From assembly GCF_007830065.1 (NCBI RefSeq), contig NZ_VLKK01000001.1:310001-374000 (forward strand): a DNA stretch of 64,000 bases, given 5' to 3'. Both the position numbers and the translations under genes were made by a program. Within the stretch, counting starts at the first letter, position 1. Every line of letters begins with the position of its first letter. The notes beneath the pieces were generated by a model that searched no databases, was not told the DNA's origin, and saw only the letters and a program-made list of their open reading frames with translations. Source of the stretch: Sphingobium wenxiniae (GTDB taxonomy: Bacteria; Pseudomonadota; Alphaproteobacteria; Sphingomonadales; Sphingomonadaceae). This document shows positions 36,919 to 49,105 of this stretch, in pieces.

Positions 36919-37622
36919 TTGCCGTCCAGCACGATGAAGGCGGTCGTCAAAGCGGGCGCGGCCAGCAGAACGCCGCCCACTATCGCCTTGGCACGAGACA
37001 GGCCCACGATCACCATGTCGCCCGGCAGGATTTCGGGATCGGCGGCATCGCCCTTGCGGATTTCCGACAGGTTGAACATGGCCGCCTTGCGCTGCCCCTC
37101 TTCCTCCCGCACGACGACGATCTGGCCGAGGCTGGCGAGCCGCGTCGGCCCCTTCGCCATCGCCACCGCCTGGCTGAGCGTCAGCCGCCCGTCAAAGGGA
37201 AACAGCCCCGGCTCGCGCACTTCGCCGTCGATGGTGATGCGCCGCCCCACCGCCTGCTTCACGAAGACCGTGACCTGCGGCGACACCAGATAGCGCTGCC
37301 CCAGCCGGCCGGCGATCACGTCCGACGCCTCGCTTGCGGACAGTCCAGCCACCGACACATCCCCGATCAACGGCATCCGCACCATGCCCGCCGCCGTCAC
37401 CCGCGCATCCTCCAGCGACAGGTCCGGCTCATGATAGATGCTGACGCGCAGCACGTCGTCCGGCGCGATGCGATAGTCCATGCCGACGGCCTGCGGCGCG
37501 GGAATGGCGGCGTAGGCTTCCTTGCCGCGCGGCGCATCCTCCACCGTGGAGCAGCCCGCCACAGCCGCGCAAAGCGCGGCACAGGCCGATACGCCTATCC
37601 TGCCGTGGAAAGACCGCTTCAT
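36915..37622 (-). CDS. Polysaccharide export lipoprotein, Wza-like (second locus)
   Basis: A 235-residue lipoprotein. The ATG at 37622 (MKRSFHGRIG) is preferred; a GTG at 37634 lies too close to its possible ribosome site. The lipobox AAVAGC marks a lipidated Cys at about 24. Poly_export motif YRIAPDDVLRVSIYHEPDLS, then SLBB segments (ITIDGEVREPGLFPF). A hydrophobic C-terminus (VGGVLLAAPALTTAFIVL) could be a membrane-spanning helix like that of Wza. It leads the Wzc gene by ATGA overlap. Confidence 0.9.
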   Translation of the reverse strand: MKRSFHGRIGVSACAALCAAVAGCSTVEDAPRGKEAYAAIPAPQAVGMDYRIAPDDVLRVSIYHEPDLSLEDARVTAAGMVRMPLIGDVSVAGLSASEASDVIAGRLGQRYLVSPQVTVFVKQAVGRRITIDGEVREPGLFPFDGRLTLSQAVAMAKGPTRLASLGQIVVVREEEGQRKAAMFNLSEIRKGDAADPEILPGDMVIVGLSRAKAIVGGVLLAAPALTTAFIVLDGK

Positions 37623-37760
37623 CCGTCCGGACACCCCTTTCGATCCAATGCCGCACCGTCAGGCAAGCGGCTGGGCTTGGGGGTTAGCGGCGCGTCGACC
37701 CTATGGCAACCGCCGCTTGGATGGGCCGCGCGCTCTTGGCGATGGCCGGCGGCGCGTCCG

Positions 37761-39056
37761 TCAGACCGCGATCCTCCCGGTCGGAGCGTCGGGAATCCGG
37801 CGCGGCTGGTCCGGCCAGATGCCGCGCGTATCGTAGACCGCCTTGCCGGCGCGCTCGTCCACGGGGACGGATTTGAACATGTCATGATCGACAAGAATGA
37901 CGAAAACGCCACATTGTTCCAGAGCCGTATCGAGGTCCATCAACTCAGCGCCCGTGCCTGCGAACTCCATCGGCAATGCCTGGGCATAGGGTTCGACCAG
38001 CCTGATCCGGCGCCCATAACGCCGGGCCAGCCGCGCCGCGACCTTGACCGCCGGGCTTTCGCGGAAGTCGTCGATATTCGGCTTGAAGGCGAGGCCCAGG
38101 CAGGCGACCGTTTCGCCCGGAAATTCGTCGATCAGGTCCGATGCCCTGGCGACGACATAGTCCGTCTTGCCGTCGTTCACTTCGCGCGCGGTTCGGATCA
38201 GCCGGGCATTTTCCGGGTCGCCATGCACGATGAACCACGGATCGACCGCAATGCAATGGCCGCCGACGCCGGGTCCGGGTTGCAGGATATTGACGCGCGG
38301 ATGCCGGTTGGCGAGGCGGATCACCTCCCACACGTCGATGTCCATCCGCTCGGCGATCACCGACAATTCATTGGCGAAGGCGATATTCACGTCGCGAAAG
38401 CTGTTCTCGACCAGCTTCACCATTTCCGCCGCGCGCGCCGTGGTGGTGATGCACTGGCCGCGCACAAACTGGCGGTAAAAGGCCAGCGCCTTGCGCGCGC
38501 AGCGGGGCGTGATGCCGCCGATGCAGCGGTCATTATCGATCAGTTCCACCAATATGCGGCCCGGCAACACCCGCTCGGGGCAATAGGCGATGGCGATGTC
38601 GCCCGCAACGCCGGGGCCGGGCATTTTGAGGTCCGGCCGAAGCTGCGCGAACAGGTCGCGCATCGCCTCTGTCGTTCCTACCGGAGAGGTGGATTCGAGG
38701 ATTACCACGTCCCCCGCCTTCAATACCGGCGCGACCGTCCGCGCCGCTTGGAGCACATGGGAAATGTCGGGCGCGCGGTCTTCGGCCACGGGCGTGGGCA
38801 CCGCGATGATGAATACGTCGCTCGCCTCGACTGCAAGACTGGCGCGCAGATGACCCCGCGACACTACGCCCTGCACCAGCCCGTCGAGATCGACCTCCTC
38901 AATATGCACACGGCCCGAATTGACGGTTTCCACGACATGCGCGCTCACATCCACGCCCACGACCTGTGCGCCTCCACGCGCGATCAACGCGGCGGTAGGC
39001 AGGCCGATATAGCCAAGACCAATGACGGAAACCTTCTGCTTGGTGTCGACGGGCAT
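37761..39056 (-). CDS. wecC: UDP-N-acetyl-D-mannosamine dehydrogenase
   Basis: A 431-residue UDP-sugar dehydrogenase making UDP-ManNAcA. The NAD-binding VIGLGYIGLPTAALIA is at about 10-25, and the catalytic Cys is in GPGVGGHCIAVDPWF. ESTSPVGTT and KLVENSFRDVNIAFANE are typical WecC elements. With the WecB homologue downstream of the same region it would supply ManNAcA to a polysaccharide repeat unit. Confidence 0.92.
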   Translation of the reverse strand: MPVDTKQKVSVIGLGYIGLPTAALIARGGAQVVGVDVSAHVVETVNSGRVHIEEVDLDGLVQGVVSRGHLRASLAVEASDVFIIAVPTPVAEDRAPDISHVLQAARTVAPVLKAGDVVILESTSPVGTTEAMRDLFAQLRPDLKMPGPGVAGDIAIAYCPERVLPGRILVELIDNDRCIGGITPRCARKALAFYRQFVRGQCITTTARAAEMVKLVENSFRDVNIAFANELSVIAERMDIDVWEVIRLANRHPRVNILQPGPGVGGHCIAVDPWFIVHGDPENARLIRTAREVNDGKTDYVVARASDLIDEFPGETVACLGLAFKPNIDDFRESPAVKVAARLARRYGRRIRLVEPYAQALPMEFAGTGAELMDLDTALEQCGVFVILVDHDMFKSVPVDERAGKAVYDTRGIWPDQPRRIPDAPTGRIAV

Positions 39057-39143
39057 GAAACGATCCTGAAAAGCCTGTGATTTCGCTTTCGTTTCTGCCG
39101 GGAAATGCTGAAGATTTCGGTAACGACCGCTTGCCTGCGGACC

Positions 39144-39173
39144 TGATATTGATTTTGATTAAAAATAATTAAC
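39144..39173 (-). promoter_or_regulatory. AT-rich tract upstream of wecC
   Basis: A run of almost only A and T (TTGATTTTGATTAAAAATAA and neighbours) in the 239-bp gap between wecB and wecC. It stands out in GC-rich DNA and probably belongs to the wecC promoter region. No confident -35/-10 pair was assigned. Confidence 0.35.
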
Positions 39174-39259
39174 CGGCGAATAGCCTTTGGGGGATGCGTT
39201 GCGGCTGCACATATGTCACTGACGGCGCGTCCTTTCTGCCCGACAGCAAGATGGGATAT

Positions 39260-39291
39260 GCCCCTCGCCCCATCCCTTGCGGGCGGGGGGC
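39260..39291 (-). terminator. Probable terminator of wecB
   Basis: An 11-bp stem with one G-U, GCCCCTCGCCC (39260-39270) with GGGCGGGGGGC (39281-39291), 10-nt loop, starting 5 bp after the wecB stop on the minus strand. The following T-run is poor, so the strength is uncertain. Confidence 0.4.
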
Positions 39292-39295
39292 AGTT

Positions 39296-40411
39296 TCATG
39301 CTGCCGTCGCGATGATGCTGGCGATCCGCGCCGCCGCCTTACCGTCGCCAAAAGGGTTATGCGCCCGCGCCATAGCGCCATAGGCCGCTTCATCGTCCAG
39401 CAGCGACAGCACTGCGCGCACGATCCGCGCGCGGTCCGTCCCCACCAGCTTCGCCGTGCCAGCCGCCACGCCTTCGGGCCGTTCGGTCGTCTCGCGCATC
39501 ACCAGCACCGGCTTGCCCAGCGAAGGCGCTTCCTCCTGCACCCCACCGCTGTCCGTCAGCACCAGATGGCACATATCCAGCAACCGCACGAAATGCGGAT
39601 AATCCAGCGGCTCGATCATCGCGACATTGGCCTTGTCCCCCAGCATCGCGTCCATAACCGGGCGCACATTGGGATTGGGATGCACAGGGAAGATCACCGC
39701 CACATCGGGCCGCGCGGCGATATCGGCGATGGAACGCGCGATCGCCTCCATCCCGCCACCGAAATTTTCCCGCCTGTGGCTGGTGACGGCGATAATCCGC
39801 TTGCCCGCAAAGCGCGCCGCCAGATCGTCCAGCCCGGCCGCCAGAGACGGCTCCGCCATCACCCGCTCCCGCGTGGCGAGCAGCGCGTCGATCACCGTGT
39901 TGCCGGTGACATGGATGCCCTTCGCATCGCGATTCTCCTTGCGCAACGCTTCGGCGGCCGCGTCGGTCGGCGCGAAATTCATGTCTGCGATGCAGGCGAC
40001 CACGCGCCGGTTCACTTCTTCCGGCCAGGGATGATGAATGTCCCCGCTCCGCAGCCCCGCTTCCACATGGGCCACCGGAATCTTGCGATAATAGGCTGCG
40101 AGGCTCGCCACCATGGTGGTCAGCGTGTCGCCGTGCACGACCACCCGATCCGGCCTTTCCGCATCGAAAGCCGCGCCAAGCTCGACGATCAGCTTCGCCG
40201 TCAGTGCATCCAATGTCTGATTGGGAGTCATCACATCCAGATCGACGTCCGGCGCAATCCCGGCAATCTCCAGCACCTGATCCAGCAGTCCGCGGTGCTG
40301 CGCCGTCACGATGACGCGCGTGTCCACATGAGTCCGCGCTTTCAGCGCATGGATCACCGGAAACAGCTTGATCGCTTCGGGCCGAGTCCCGAAAACCAGC
40401 GCAACCTTCAT
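39296..40411 (-). CDS. wecB: UDP-N-acetylglucosamine 2-epimerase (non-hydrolysing)
   Basis: A 371-residue GT-B-fold epimerase converting UDP-GlcNAc to UDP-ManNAc. MKVALVFGTRPEAIKLFPVI begins the protein; three ATGs in tandem precede the K, and the last (40411) is best spaced from AAAGGG. VTSHRRENFGGG, VHPNPNV and TDSGGVQEEAPSLGKPVL are diagnostic, including catalytic His and Glu. Its product is the substrate of WecC. Confidence 0.94.
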   Translation of the reverse strand: MKVALVFGTRPEAIKLFPVIHALKARTHVDTRVIVTAQHRGLLDQVLEIAGIAPDVDLDVMTPNQTLDALTAKLIVELGAAFDAERPDRVVVHGDTLTTMVASLAAYYRKIPVAHVEAGLRSGDIHHPWPEEVNRRVVACIADMNFAPTDAAAEALRKENRDAKGIHVTGNTVIDALLATRERVMAEPSLAAGLDDLAARFAGKRIIAVTSHRRENFGGGMEAIARSIADIAARPDVAVIFPVHPNPNVRPVMDAMLGDKANVAMIEPLDYPHFVRLLDMCHLVLTDSGGVQEEAPSLGKPVLVMRETTERPEGVAAGTAKLVGTDRARIVRAVLSLLDDEAAYGAMARAHNPFGDGKAAARIASIIATAA

Positions 40412-40465
40412 CATCATCCCTTTGTCTGCTTCATCTCCCTTTGCAGACAAAGGTAACGATGGCGT

Positions 40466-41314
40466 TTACGCCTTGAGCTTCCATCCCTTTTTGAGCAGCG
40501 CGTAGCACAGCAGCCCAAGACCGATGTTGAGCGCCAGCAGCACGATGCTGCCCACCACCACATCGCCGTCGGTCGCGGCAACGAAGCCATAGCGGAAGCC
40601 CGAAATGGCATAGAAAAACGGATTGGCGTGACTGATCGTCCGAAACGCCGGCGCCAGCCGGTCGATCGAATAGAAAGTGCCGGACAGCAGCGTCATCGGC
40701 CCGATCACGAAATTGGTGATCGCGGCGGCATGATCGAACTTTTCCGCCCAGATCGACGTCAGCACGCCGATGAAGGCCGTCAGCCCCGCGCCCATCAGCC
40801 CAAACCAAAGAATCGCCCAGGGATGCGCGGGAGTCACATGCACGCCCGGCCACAGCGCCATCGCGCCCCACAATGCGAGGCCCACGGCAAAGGCGCGCGT
40901 CACCGCCGCGCCCACCAATGCCAGCAGCAGTTCGCTGCTCGACAGCGGCGGCATCAGATAATCGATCAACGTCCCCTGCATCTTGCCCGCCAGCAGGGAA
41001 AAGCTGCTGTTCGCAAAGGCATTGTTCATCATGCCCATGATCATGAGACCCGGCGCGATGAAATCGGCGAAGGGCACACCCAGCACCTGCCGCCCCGCCC
41101 CGCCCAGCGCGACCGTGAAGATCACCAGGAACATCAGCGTGGTGACGGCGGGCGCCCAGATCGTCTGGAGCTGCACTTTCATGAAGCGGCGCACTTCCTT
41201 GACGTAGAGCGCGCGCGCACCAGCCCAGTTGACGTTGCGAATGACCATCTCACCCGGCTCGTGGAATGGCGGGATCTCGGACACGGAGGCTGCAATTTTG
41301 GACTGGTCGTTCAT
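40466..41314 (-). CDS. ABC-2 type transporter permease
   Basis: A 282-residue inner-membrane protein with a cytoplasmic N-terminus and six hydrophobic segments (PF01061 type). The start MNDQSKIAASV at 41314 is preferred over a longer frame that runs through the gcrA promoter and gene. No ATP-binding subunit gene is adjacent, so its partner must be elsewhere. It ends 55 bp upstream of wecB on the same strand and is divergent from gcrA. A link to polysaccharide export is possible but unproven. Confidence 0.85.
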   Translation of the reverse strand: MNDQSKIAASVSEIPPFHEPGEMVIRNVNWAGARALYVKEVRRFMKVQLQTIWAPAVTTLMFLVIFTVALGGAGRQVLGVPFADFIAPGLMIMGMMNNAFANSSFSLLAGKMQGTLIDYLMPPLSSSELLLALVGAAVTRAFAVGLALWGAMALWPGVHVTPAHPWAILWFGLMGAGLTAFIGVLTSIWAEKFDHAAAITNFVIGPMTLLSGTFYSIDRLAPAFRTISHANPFFYAISGFRYGFVAATDGDVVVGSIVLLALNIGLGLLCYALLKKGWKLKA

Positions 41315-41368
41315 GGCTGGATCGACTATCGGCTGGGCGGATAACCCGCAAGGATGTTGTGCGCGGAT

Positions 41369-41398
41369 TTGAACCCGCGCCGGCGCGCCCCATATAGG
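41369..41398 (+). promoter_or_regulatory. Candidate sigma-70 promoter of gcrA
   Basis: TTGAAC (41369-41374) and TATAGG (41393-41398) with an 18-bp spacer, about 30 bp before the TTG start codon at 41430 and its GAGGAG site. Confidence 0.5.
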
Positions 41399-41429
41399 GT
41401 GCAATTCTTGGAATGTGAGGAGTTTTTCA

Positions 41430-42125
41430 TTGTCCTGGACCGACGAGCGCATCGACCAGCTCAAGGCTATGTGGGAAAAGGGCCTGACCGCCAGCCAGAT
41501 CGCGGATGAGTTGGGCGGCGTCAGCCGCAACGCGGTGATCGGCAAGGCGCATCGTCTGGGCCTGCAATCCCGGCCTTCCCCCGTGAAGGCGAACGAAGCG
41601 CCGAAGAAGCCCGCCGTCTCGCGCAAGCCCGCACCCGCTGCGGCGCCCGCGCTCGATCCGGCGCCCCGCGCCGCCGCGCCCGTGCCGCAACCCGCGCCCG
41701 TGCGCGCAGCGGCTCCCGCAGCGCCGGCGCCTGCCCCTGCCCCTGCCGCCCCGGCAGCAGCCGCGCCGCAACAGCCGGCCGCCCCGCAGCCGCGCATCAT
41801 CTCCGTCGGTCCCGGCGGCTTCCTGCGTCAGGGTCCGGGCGATCAGCAGGCGCCGATTCCTCCCGCGCCCCCGCGCCGTCTGGTTCCCGCCAAGCCCAGC
41901 CCGGAAATCGCGGACAAGACGTCTCTGCTCGACCTGACGGAGCGCATCTGCAAGTGGCCGCTGGGCCATCCGGGTGAGCCGGACTTCCATTTCTGCGGTG
42001 AGCCGGTGAATCCCGGCTTTCCCTATTGCGTGGAACATTGCGGCCGCGCCTATCAGGCGCAACTCCCGCGCGGCACCCGCCGCCCGCCCCCGCCTCTGCC
42101 TTTCGGCGGCCCGCGCGTGCGTTGA
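41430..42125 (+). CDS. gcrA: GcrA cell-cycle regulator
   Basis: A 231-residue alphaproteobacterial regulator that binds sigma-70 and methylated promoters. The start is a TTG at 41430 with GAGGAG 7 nt upstream, giving the usual N-terminus SWTDERIDQLKAMWEKGLTA; the frame stays open to a GTG at 41415. After the HTH (about 1-45) comes a long Ala/Pro linker (about 60-145), then the sigma-interacting C-terminal domain with ERICKWPLGHPGEPDFHFCG. The linker is much richer in Ala-Pro than the rest. Confidence 0.93.
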   Translation: MSWTDERIDQLKAMWEKGLTASQIADELGGVSRNAVIGKAHRLGLQSRPSPVKANEAPKKPAVSRKPAPAAAPALDPAPRAAAPVPQPAPVRAAAPAAPAPAPAPAAPAAAAPQQPAAPQPRIISVGPGGFLRQGPGDQQAPIPPAPPRRLVPAKPSPEIADKTSLLDLTERICKWPLGHPGEPDFHFCGEPVNPGFPYCVEHCGRAYQAQLPRGTRRPPPPLPFGGPRVR

Positions 42126-42148
42126 GGCAGGGCGCTCAATCGGCCTAT

Positions 42149-45402
<3,254 letters not shown>

Positions 45403-45477
45403 CTATAAGGCGCAGCGCCCGCGCGCAAGGATTTGCGGCGAGGTCGCGTTAACGTCCGCCATGTCGGCAACGCGGCA

Positions 45478-47394
45478 TCATTGATGAAAATAATCATACA
45501 CCTGCCGCGCCACCGCCCTGGAAACCCCTGGCGCGCGCTGCAAATCCTCCAGCGCCGCATCCTTCACCGCGCGCGCCGTGCCGAAATGCATCAACAGCGC
45601 CTTCTTCCGCGCCGGACCGATCCCCGGCACGTCATCGAGCGAACTGGTCGTGATCGCCTTGCTGCGTTTCTGCCGGTGTGCTCCGATGGCGAAGCGATGC
45701 GCCTCGTCCCGCAGCCGCTGAAGGTAGAACAGCACCGGATGATTGAGCGGGAAAGTCACCTCCCGCCCGTCTGGCAAATGGAACACCTCCCGCCCTTCGC
45801 GGCCATGATGCGGCCCCTTGGCGATGCCGATCATACACACATCCTCGATGCCCATTTCCTCCAGCATCGTCCGGGCGGCCGACAATTGCCCCTTGCCGCC
45901 GTCGATGAGCACCAGGTCGGGCCATTCCCCGCCGTCGCGATCAGGATCTTCCCGCTGGGCTTTGCCGAAGCGCCGTTCGAACACCTCCCGCATCATCGCG
46001 AAATCGTCGCCCGGCATGGTTTCCGGATTCCTGATGTTGAACTTGCGATAGGCATTCTTGCGGAATCCCTCCGGTCCGGCGACCACCATCGCGCCCAGCG
46101 CATGACTGCCCTGGATATGGCTATTGTCGTATATCTCGATCCGGTCGGGCACGCCGTCCAGGCCGAATGCCTCGACCATCTCGCCAAGGATTTTCGCCTG
46201 CGTCGTCGTTTCCGCCAGGCGCCGATCCAGCGCCTCCACCGCATTGCGCTGCGCCTGTCGGATCAGGCGGGTCCGCGTGCCCCGCTGCGGCACTTCGATC
46301 CGCACCTTTGCCCCGGCCCGTTCCGCCAGTGCCTGCGTCATCAACTCGCAGTCCGCCGGCGCACGGTCGGCTAGGATCAGCCGGGGCGGCGGCACTTCCT
46401 CATAAAATTGCGCCATGAAGCTCGCCAGCACATCGTCCTCCGCCACTTCGGCGGTGTGGACCGGGAAGAAGCTGCGATGCCCCCAATTCTGTCCGCCGCG
46501 AATGAAGAAGGCCTGGATGCACATCGCACCACCCTTTGCCGCCAGCGCGAAGATGTCTGCATCCCCCAACCCCTCGGCATTGATCGCCTGACTGCCCTGA
46601 ATGAAGGTCAGCGCCTTGAGCCGGTCCCTCAGCATGGCCGCCTGCTCGAAGTCGAGGGCGTCGGACGCGGTCTGCATCGCTTCCCCCAGCTTGCGCTGCA
46701 CCGCCGTCGACTTGCCGCCCAGAAAGTCCTGGGCGTCCTTCACCAGTTCGGAATAGCCCGCTTCGTCGATCCTCCCGACGCAGGGGGCCGAACAGCGGCG
46801 GATCTGATACAGCAGGCAAGGCCGCGAGCGGTTGGCAAAGAAGCTGTCGGTGCAGGACCGCAGCAGGAACAGCTTCTGCAAGGCGTTGATCGTCCGCGTC
46901 ACCGACCCGGCGCTGGCAAAGGGCCCATAATAGCGCCCCTTATATTTCCTCGCCCCGCGATGCTTTTGCACCCGGGGGAACGCATGATCTTCGCGCAGCA
47001 GAATGAAGGGGAAGCTCTTGTCGTCCCGCAACAGCACATTATAAGGCGGACGGAAGCGCTTGATGAGCTGCGCTTCGAGCAGCAGTGCTTCCGCTTCGCT
47101 GTTGGTCGTGACGATCGTCATCGACCGGGTCTGGGCGACCATGCGCTGCAACCGCCGGGGCAGCCGGTCGACCTGGGTATAGTTCGCAACGCGGTTTTTC
47201 AGGACCCGCGCCTTGCCGACATACAGCACCTCTCCACGCGCATCCTGCATCCGATAGACGCCGGGACGCGAAGGCAATGTCTTCAGCGTCGTGCGGATCG
47301 CCTCCACGCCGGCATCGATGTCGGGTTGGCTGCCCCTTACCGTGAAGGTGGCCTTGTCTTCATGAAAGCGGTCGGGAGATTGGGGACGCGACAT
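45478..47394 (-). CDS. uvrC: UvrABC system protein C
   Basis: A 638-residue excinuclease subunit. The GIY-YIG domain is at about 40-120 (PGVYRMQDARGEVLYVGKAR), a UVR segment near 210-245 (ALDFEQAAMLRDRLKAL), the RNase-H-like nuclease domain after 380 (IEIYDNSHIQGSHAL) and a tandem HhH at the end (DDVPGIGPARKKALL). The start MSRPQSPDRF is at 47394; the longer frame adds 16 residues. It makes both incisions in nucleotide excision repair. Confidence 0.96.
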   Translation of the reverse strand: MSRPQSPDRFHEDKATFTVRGSQPDIDAGVEAIRTTLKTLPSRPGVYRMQDARGEVLYVGKARVLKNRVANYTQVDRLPRRLQRMVAQTRSMTIVTTNSEAEALLLEAQLIKRFRPPYNVLLRDDKSFPFILLREDHAFPRVQKHRGARKYKGRYYGPFASAGSVTRTINALQKLFLLRSCTDSFFANRSRPCLLYQIRRCSAPCVGRIDEAGYSELVKDAQDFLGGKSTAVQRKLGEAMQTASDALDFEQAAMLRDRLKALTFIQGSQAINAEGLGDADIFALAAKGGAMCIQAFFIRGGQNWGHRSFFPVHTAEVAEDDVLASFMAQFYEEVPPPRLILADRAPADCELMTQALAERAGAKVRIEVPQRGTRTRLIRQAQRNAVEALDRRLAETTTQAKILGEMVEAFGLDGVPDRIEIYDNSHIQGSHALGAMVVAGPEGFRKNAYRKFNIRNPETMPGDDFAMMREVFERRFGKAQREDPDRDGGEWPDLVLIDGGKGQLSAARTMLEEMGIEDVCMIGIAKGPHHGREGREVFHLPDGREVTFPLNHPVLFYLQRLRDEAHRFAIGAHRQKRSKAITTSSLDDVPGIGPARKKALLMHFGTARAVKDAALEDLQRAPGVSRAVARQVYDYFHQ

Positions 47395-47586
47395 GATGCT
47401 GAGATAGCGGGAGGCGCGCGGATCGCAATGGCGACGTGGCACCGCCGGCGGATTTACGTAGCCGGCAAGACAAGGAGGTTATGCGGTTGGCAGGCAAGGA
47501 TCAAGTGATGGCGATTTTCGGCCAGGAGCTGACGTTGCCGAAACATAAACATCCGTTCGCCACACGACTTTGAAGCTCCCTAATCG

Positions 47587-47617
47587 AAAAAGGGCCAGCA
47601 CGAAACCGCGCCAGCCC
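47587..47617 (-). terminator. Intrinsic terminator of the F0 operon
   Basis: On the minus strand GGGCTGGC and GCTGGCCC form an 8-bp stem with two G-U pairs around a 10-nt loop, followed by TTTTT. It lies 29 bp after the stop of the b-subunit gene. Confidence 0.65.
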
Positions 47618-47645
47618 CTGATTTCGTTGACCGATCTCTTGCCCG

Positions 47646-48254
47646 TCAGGCTACCGGGCCAAGATCCCTGATTGCGCCATCCACCAGGGCCTTGTCAGCT
47701 TTCGCATCATGGCCATCGGCGATCAGCGTGGCCGCGGCGCTTGTCGCGGCATTGACCGCGCGGGCGCGAATGGCGGCGACGGCAGAGCGCTCGGCGGCGC
47801 CGATCTTGTCTTCGGCCATTTTCTGTCGGCGCGCCACGAGCGCGACGGCATTGGCCTTGGCGTCTTCCAGAAGCGTCTCCGCTTCATGCTCCGCCGATTT
47901 GCGCATGGCTTCAGCCTCGCCAGCGGCGGCGGCCAGCTTCGCTTCATATTCCGCCTTCAACGCCTCGGCTTCGGCGCGCAGCTTGGAGGCTTCCTCAAGC
48001 TGCGCCTTGATCTGGGCGATCCGGTTGTCGAGAGCGCCGCCGATGAGACCGGGCACTTTCTTAACCAGCAGCAGCACGATGAACACCGCCATCGCCAGGC
48101 TGACCCAGCCTGTAGCGTCCATGCCCACTGCCTTGGGATCGGTATGAGGTGAGATGCCTTCATGCGCGACGGTGCCGACCGGCTCCATCCCTTCGGCGTG
48201 GATCGCCTCGCCCAGACTGGGCGCTGCTTGGCTTTGTCCTGCTGCCTCAGCCAT
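47646..48254 (-). CDS. atpF: ATP synthase F0 subunit b
   Basis: A 202-residue stator subunit; a hydrophilic leader of about 45 residues, one membrane helix (VSLAMAVFIVLLLVKKVPGLIG) and a long charged coiled coil (QLEEASKLRAEAEALKAEY and beyond). It overlaps the b' gene by 8 bp. It joins the a/c rotor part to F1 delta. Confidence 0.92.
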   Translation of the reverse strand: MAEAAGQSQAAPSLGEAIHAEGMEPVGTVAHEGISPHTDPKAVGMDATGWVSLAMAVFIVLLLVKKVPGLIGGALDNRIAQIKAQLEEASKLRAEAEALKAEYEAKLAAAAGEAEAMRKSAEHEAETLLEDAKANAVALVARRQKMAEDKIGAAERSAVAAIRARAVNAATSAAATLIADGHDAKADKALVDGAIRDLGPVA

Positions 48255-48741
48255 GGGCCAGTGCTGCCTTTACTGCGTTACGGGCCGCTGCTTCCGTCGC
48301 TTCAACGCCGGAAATACGGGCCACCATGTCGCGCGCCGCGTCGACGGCGACGGTTTCAATCTGTGCCATGGCCGCGTTGGATGCGGCCTGGATGCGGGAT
48401 TCCGCAGCGCTGATGAGGCTCGCGACCTCCGCATCGGCGGCGGCAAGCTTCCGTTCGGAATCCTTGGCGGCGTCGGCCTTTGCCTTTGCCAGCACCGCCT
48501 GAGCGGCGGCACGGCTTTCGGCTTCGCGGGCACGATAATCCGCCTCCACCTCGTCAGCGCGGGCAAAGGCGGCCTTCGCCGCGTCGAGGTCTCCGGAAAT
48601 CTTCGCGTCGCGCGCGTCCGCCGTCCCCTGCACCTTTGGCACCATGCCCAGGCCGATGACGAAGAACACGAAGCCGAACGTCAACAGCAACCAGAAGATC
48701 TGGGATGAATAGGTTTCGGCGATTTGCGCGATTTGAGGCAT
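48247..48741 (-). CDS. ATP synthase F0 subunit b'
   Basis: A 164-residue homologue of b, typical of alphaproteobacteria that use a b/b' heterodimer. The N-terminal helix QIFWLLLTFGFVFFVIGLGM is followed by a continuous coiled coil (DLDAAKAAFARADEVEADYR and onwards). It sits between the c- and b-subunit genes. Confidence 0.9.
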   Translation of the reverse strand: MPQIAQIAETYSSQIFWLLLTFGFVFFVIGLGMVPKVQGTADARDAKISGDLDAAKAAFARADEVEADYRAREAESRAAAQAVLAKAKADAAKDSERKLAAADAEVASLISAAESRIQAASNAAMAQIETVAVDAARDMVARISGVEATEAAARNAVKAALAHG

Positions 48742-48825
48742 TTCGAATCCGTCCGATCAGGCGCGGTCAATTCAAGGAGCGGGCGAACGGCGCCATTGGC
48801 CGTCCGCCCGCTTCCCAAGCGGTTG

Positions 48826-49053
48826 TCAGGCCACGAACACCAGGATCATGGCGATAACGAACGCCAGCAGACCCAGCAGTTCCGCAGCGGCGAAACCGAT
48901 GAACAGGCGGCCCTGCTGGCCATCGGCGGCGCCAGGGTTGCGCAGCGCACCTTCGAGGAACGAAGCGAAAACATTGCCCACCCCAAGCGAGGCCAGACCC
49001 GCACCGATGGCGGCCAGACCAGCACCGAGCAGCTTCGCGGCTTCTGCGTCCAT
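48826..49053 (-). CDS. atpE: ATP synthase F0 subunit c
   Basis: A 75-residue proteolipid forming the rotor ring. Helix 1 is AAKLLGAGLAAIGAGLASLG, followed by the polar loop RNPGAADGQQGR and helix 2 with the proton-carrying acid in FAAAELLGLLAF (Glu). GAAAAGGAGTTTAC precedes the ATG. No sodium-binding signature is apparent. Confidence 0.96.
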   Translation of the reverse strand: MDAEAAKLLGAGLAAIGAGLASLGVGNVFASFLEGALRNPGAADGQQGRLFIGFAAAELLGLLAFVIAMILVFVA

Positions 49054-49105
49054 GTTGTAAACTCCTTTTCTAAACTCTTTTAAGCGTTGAACAAATTTGG
49101 AAAAT

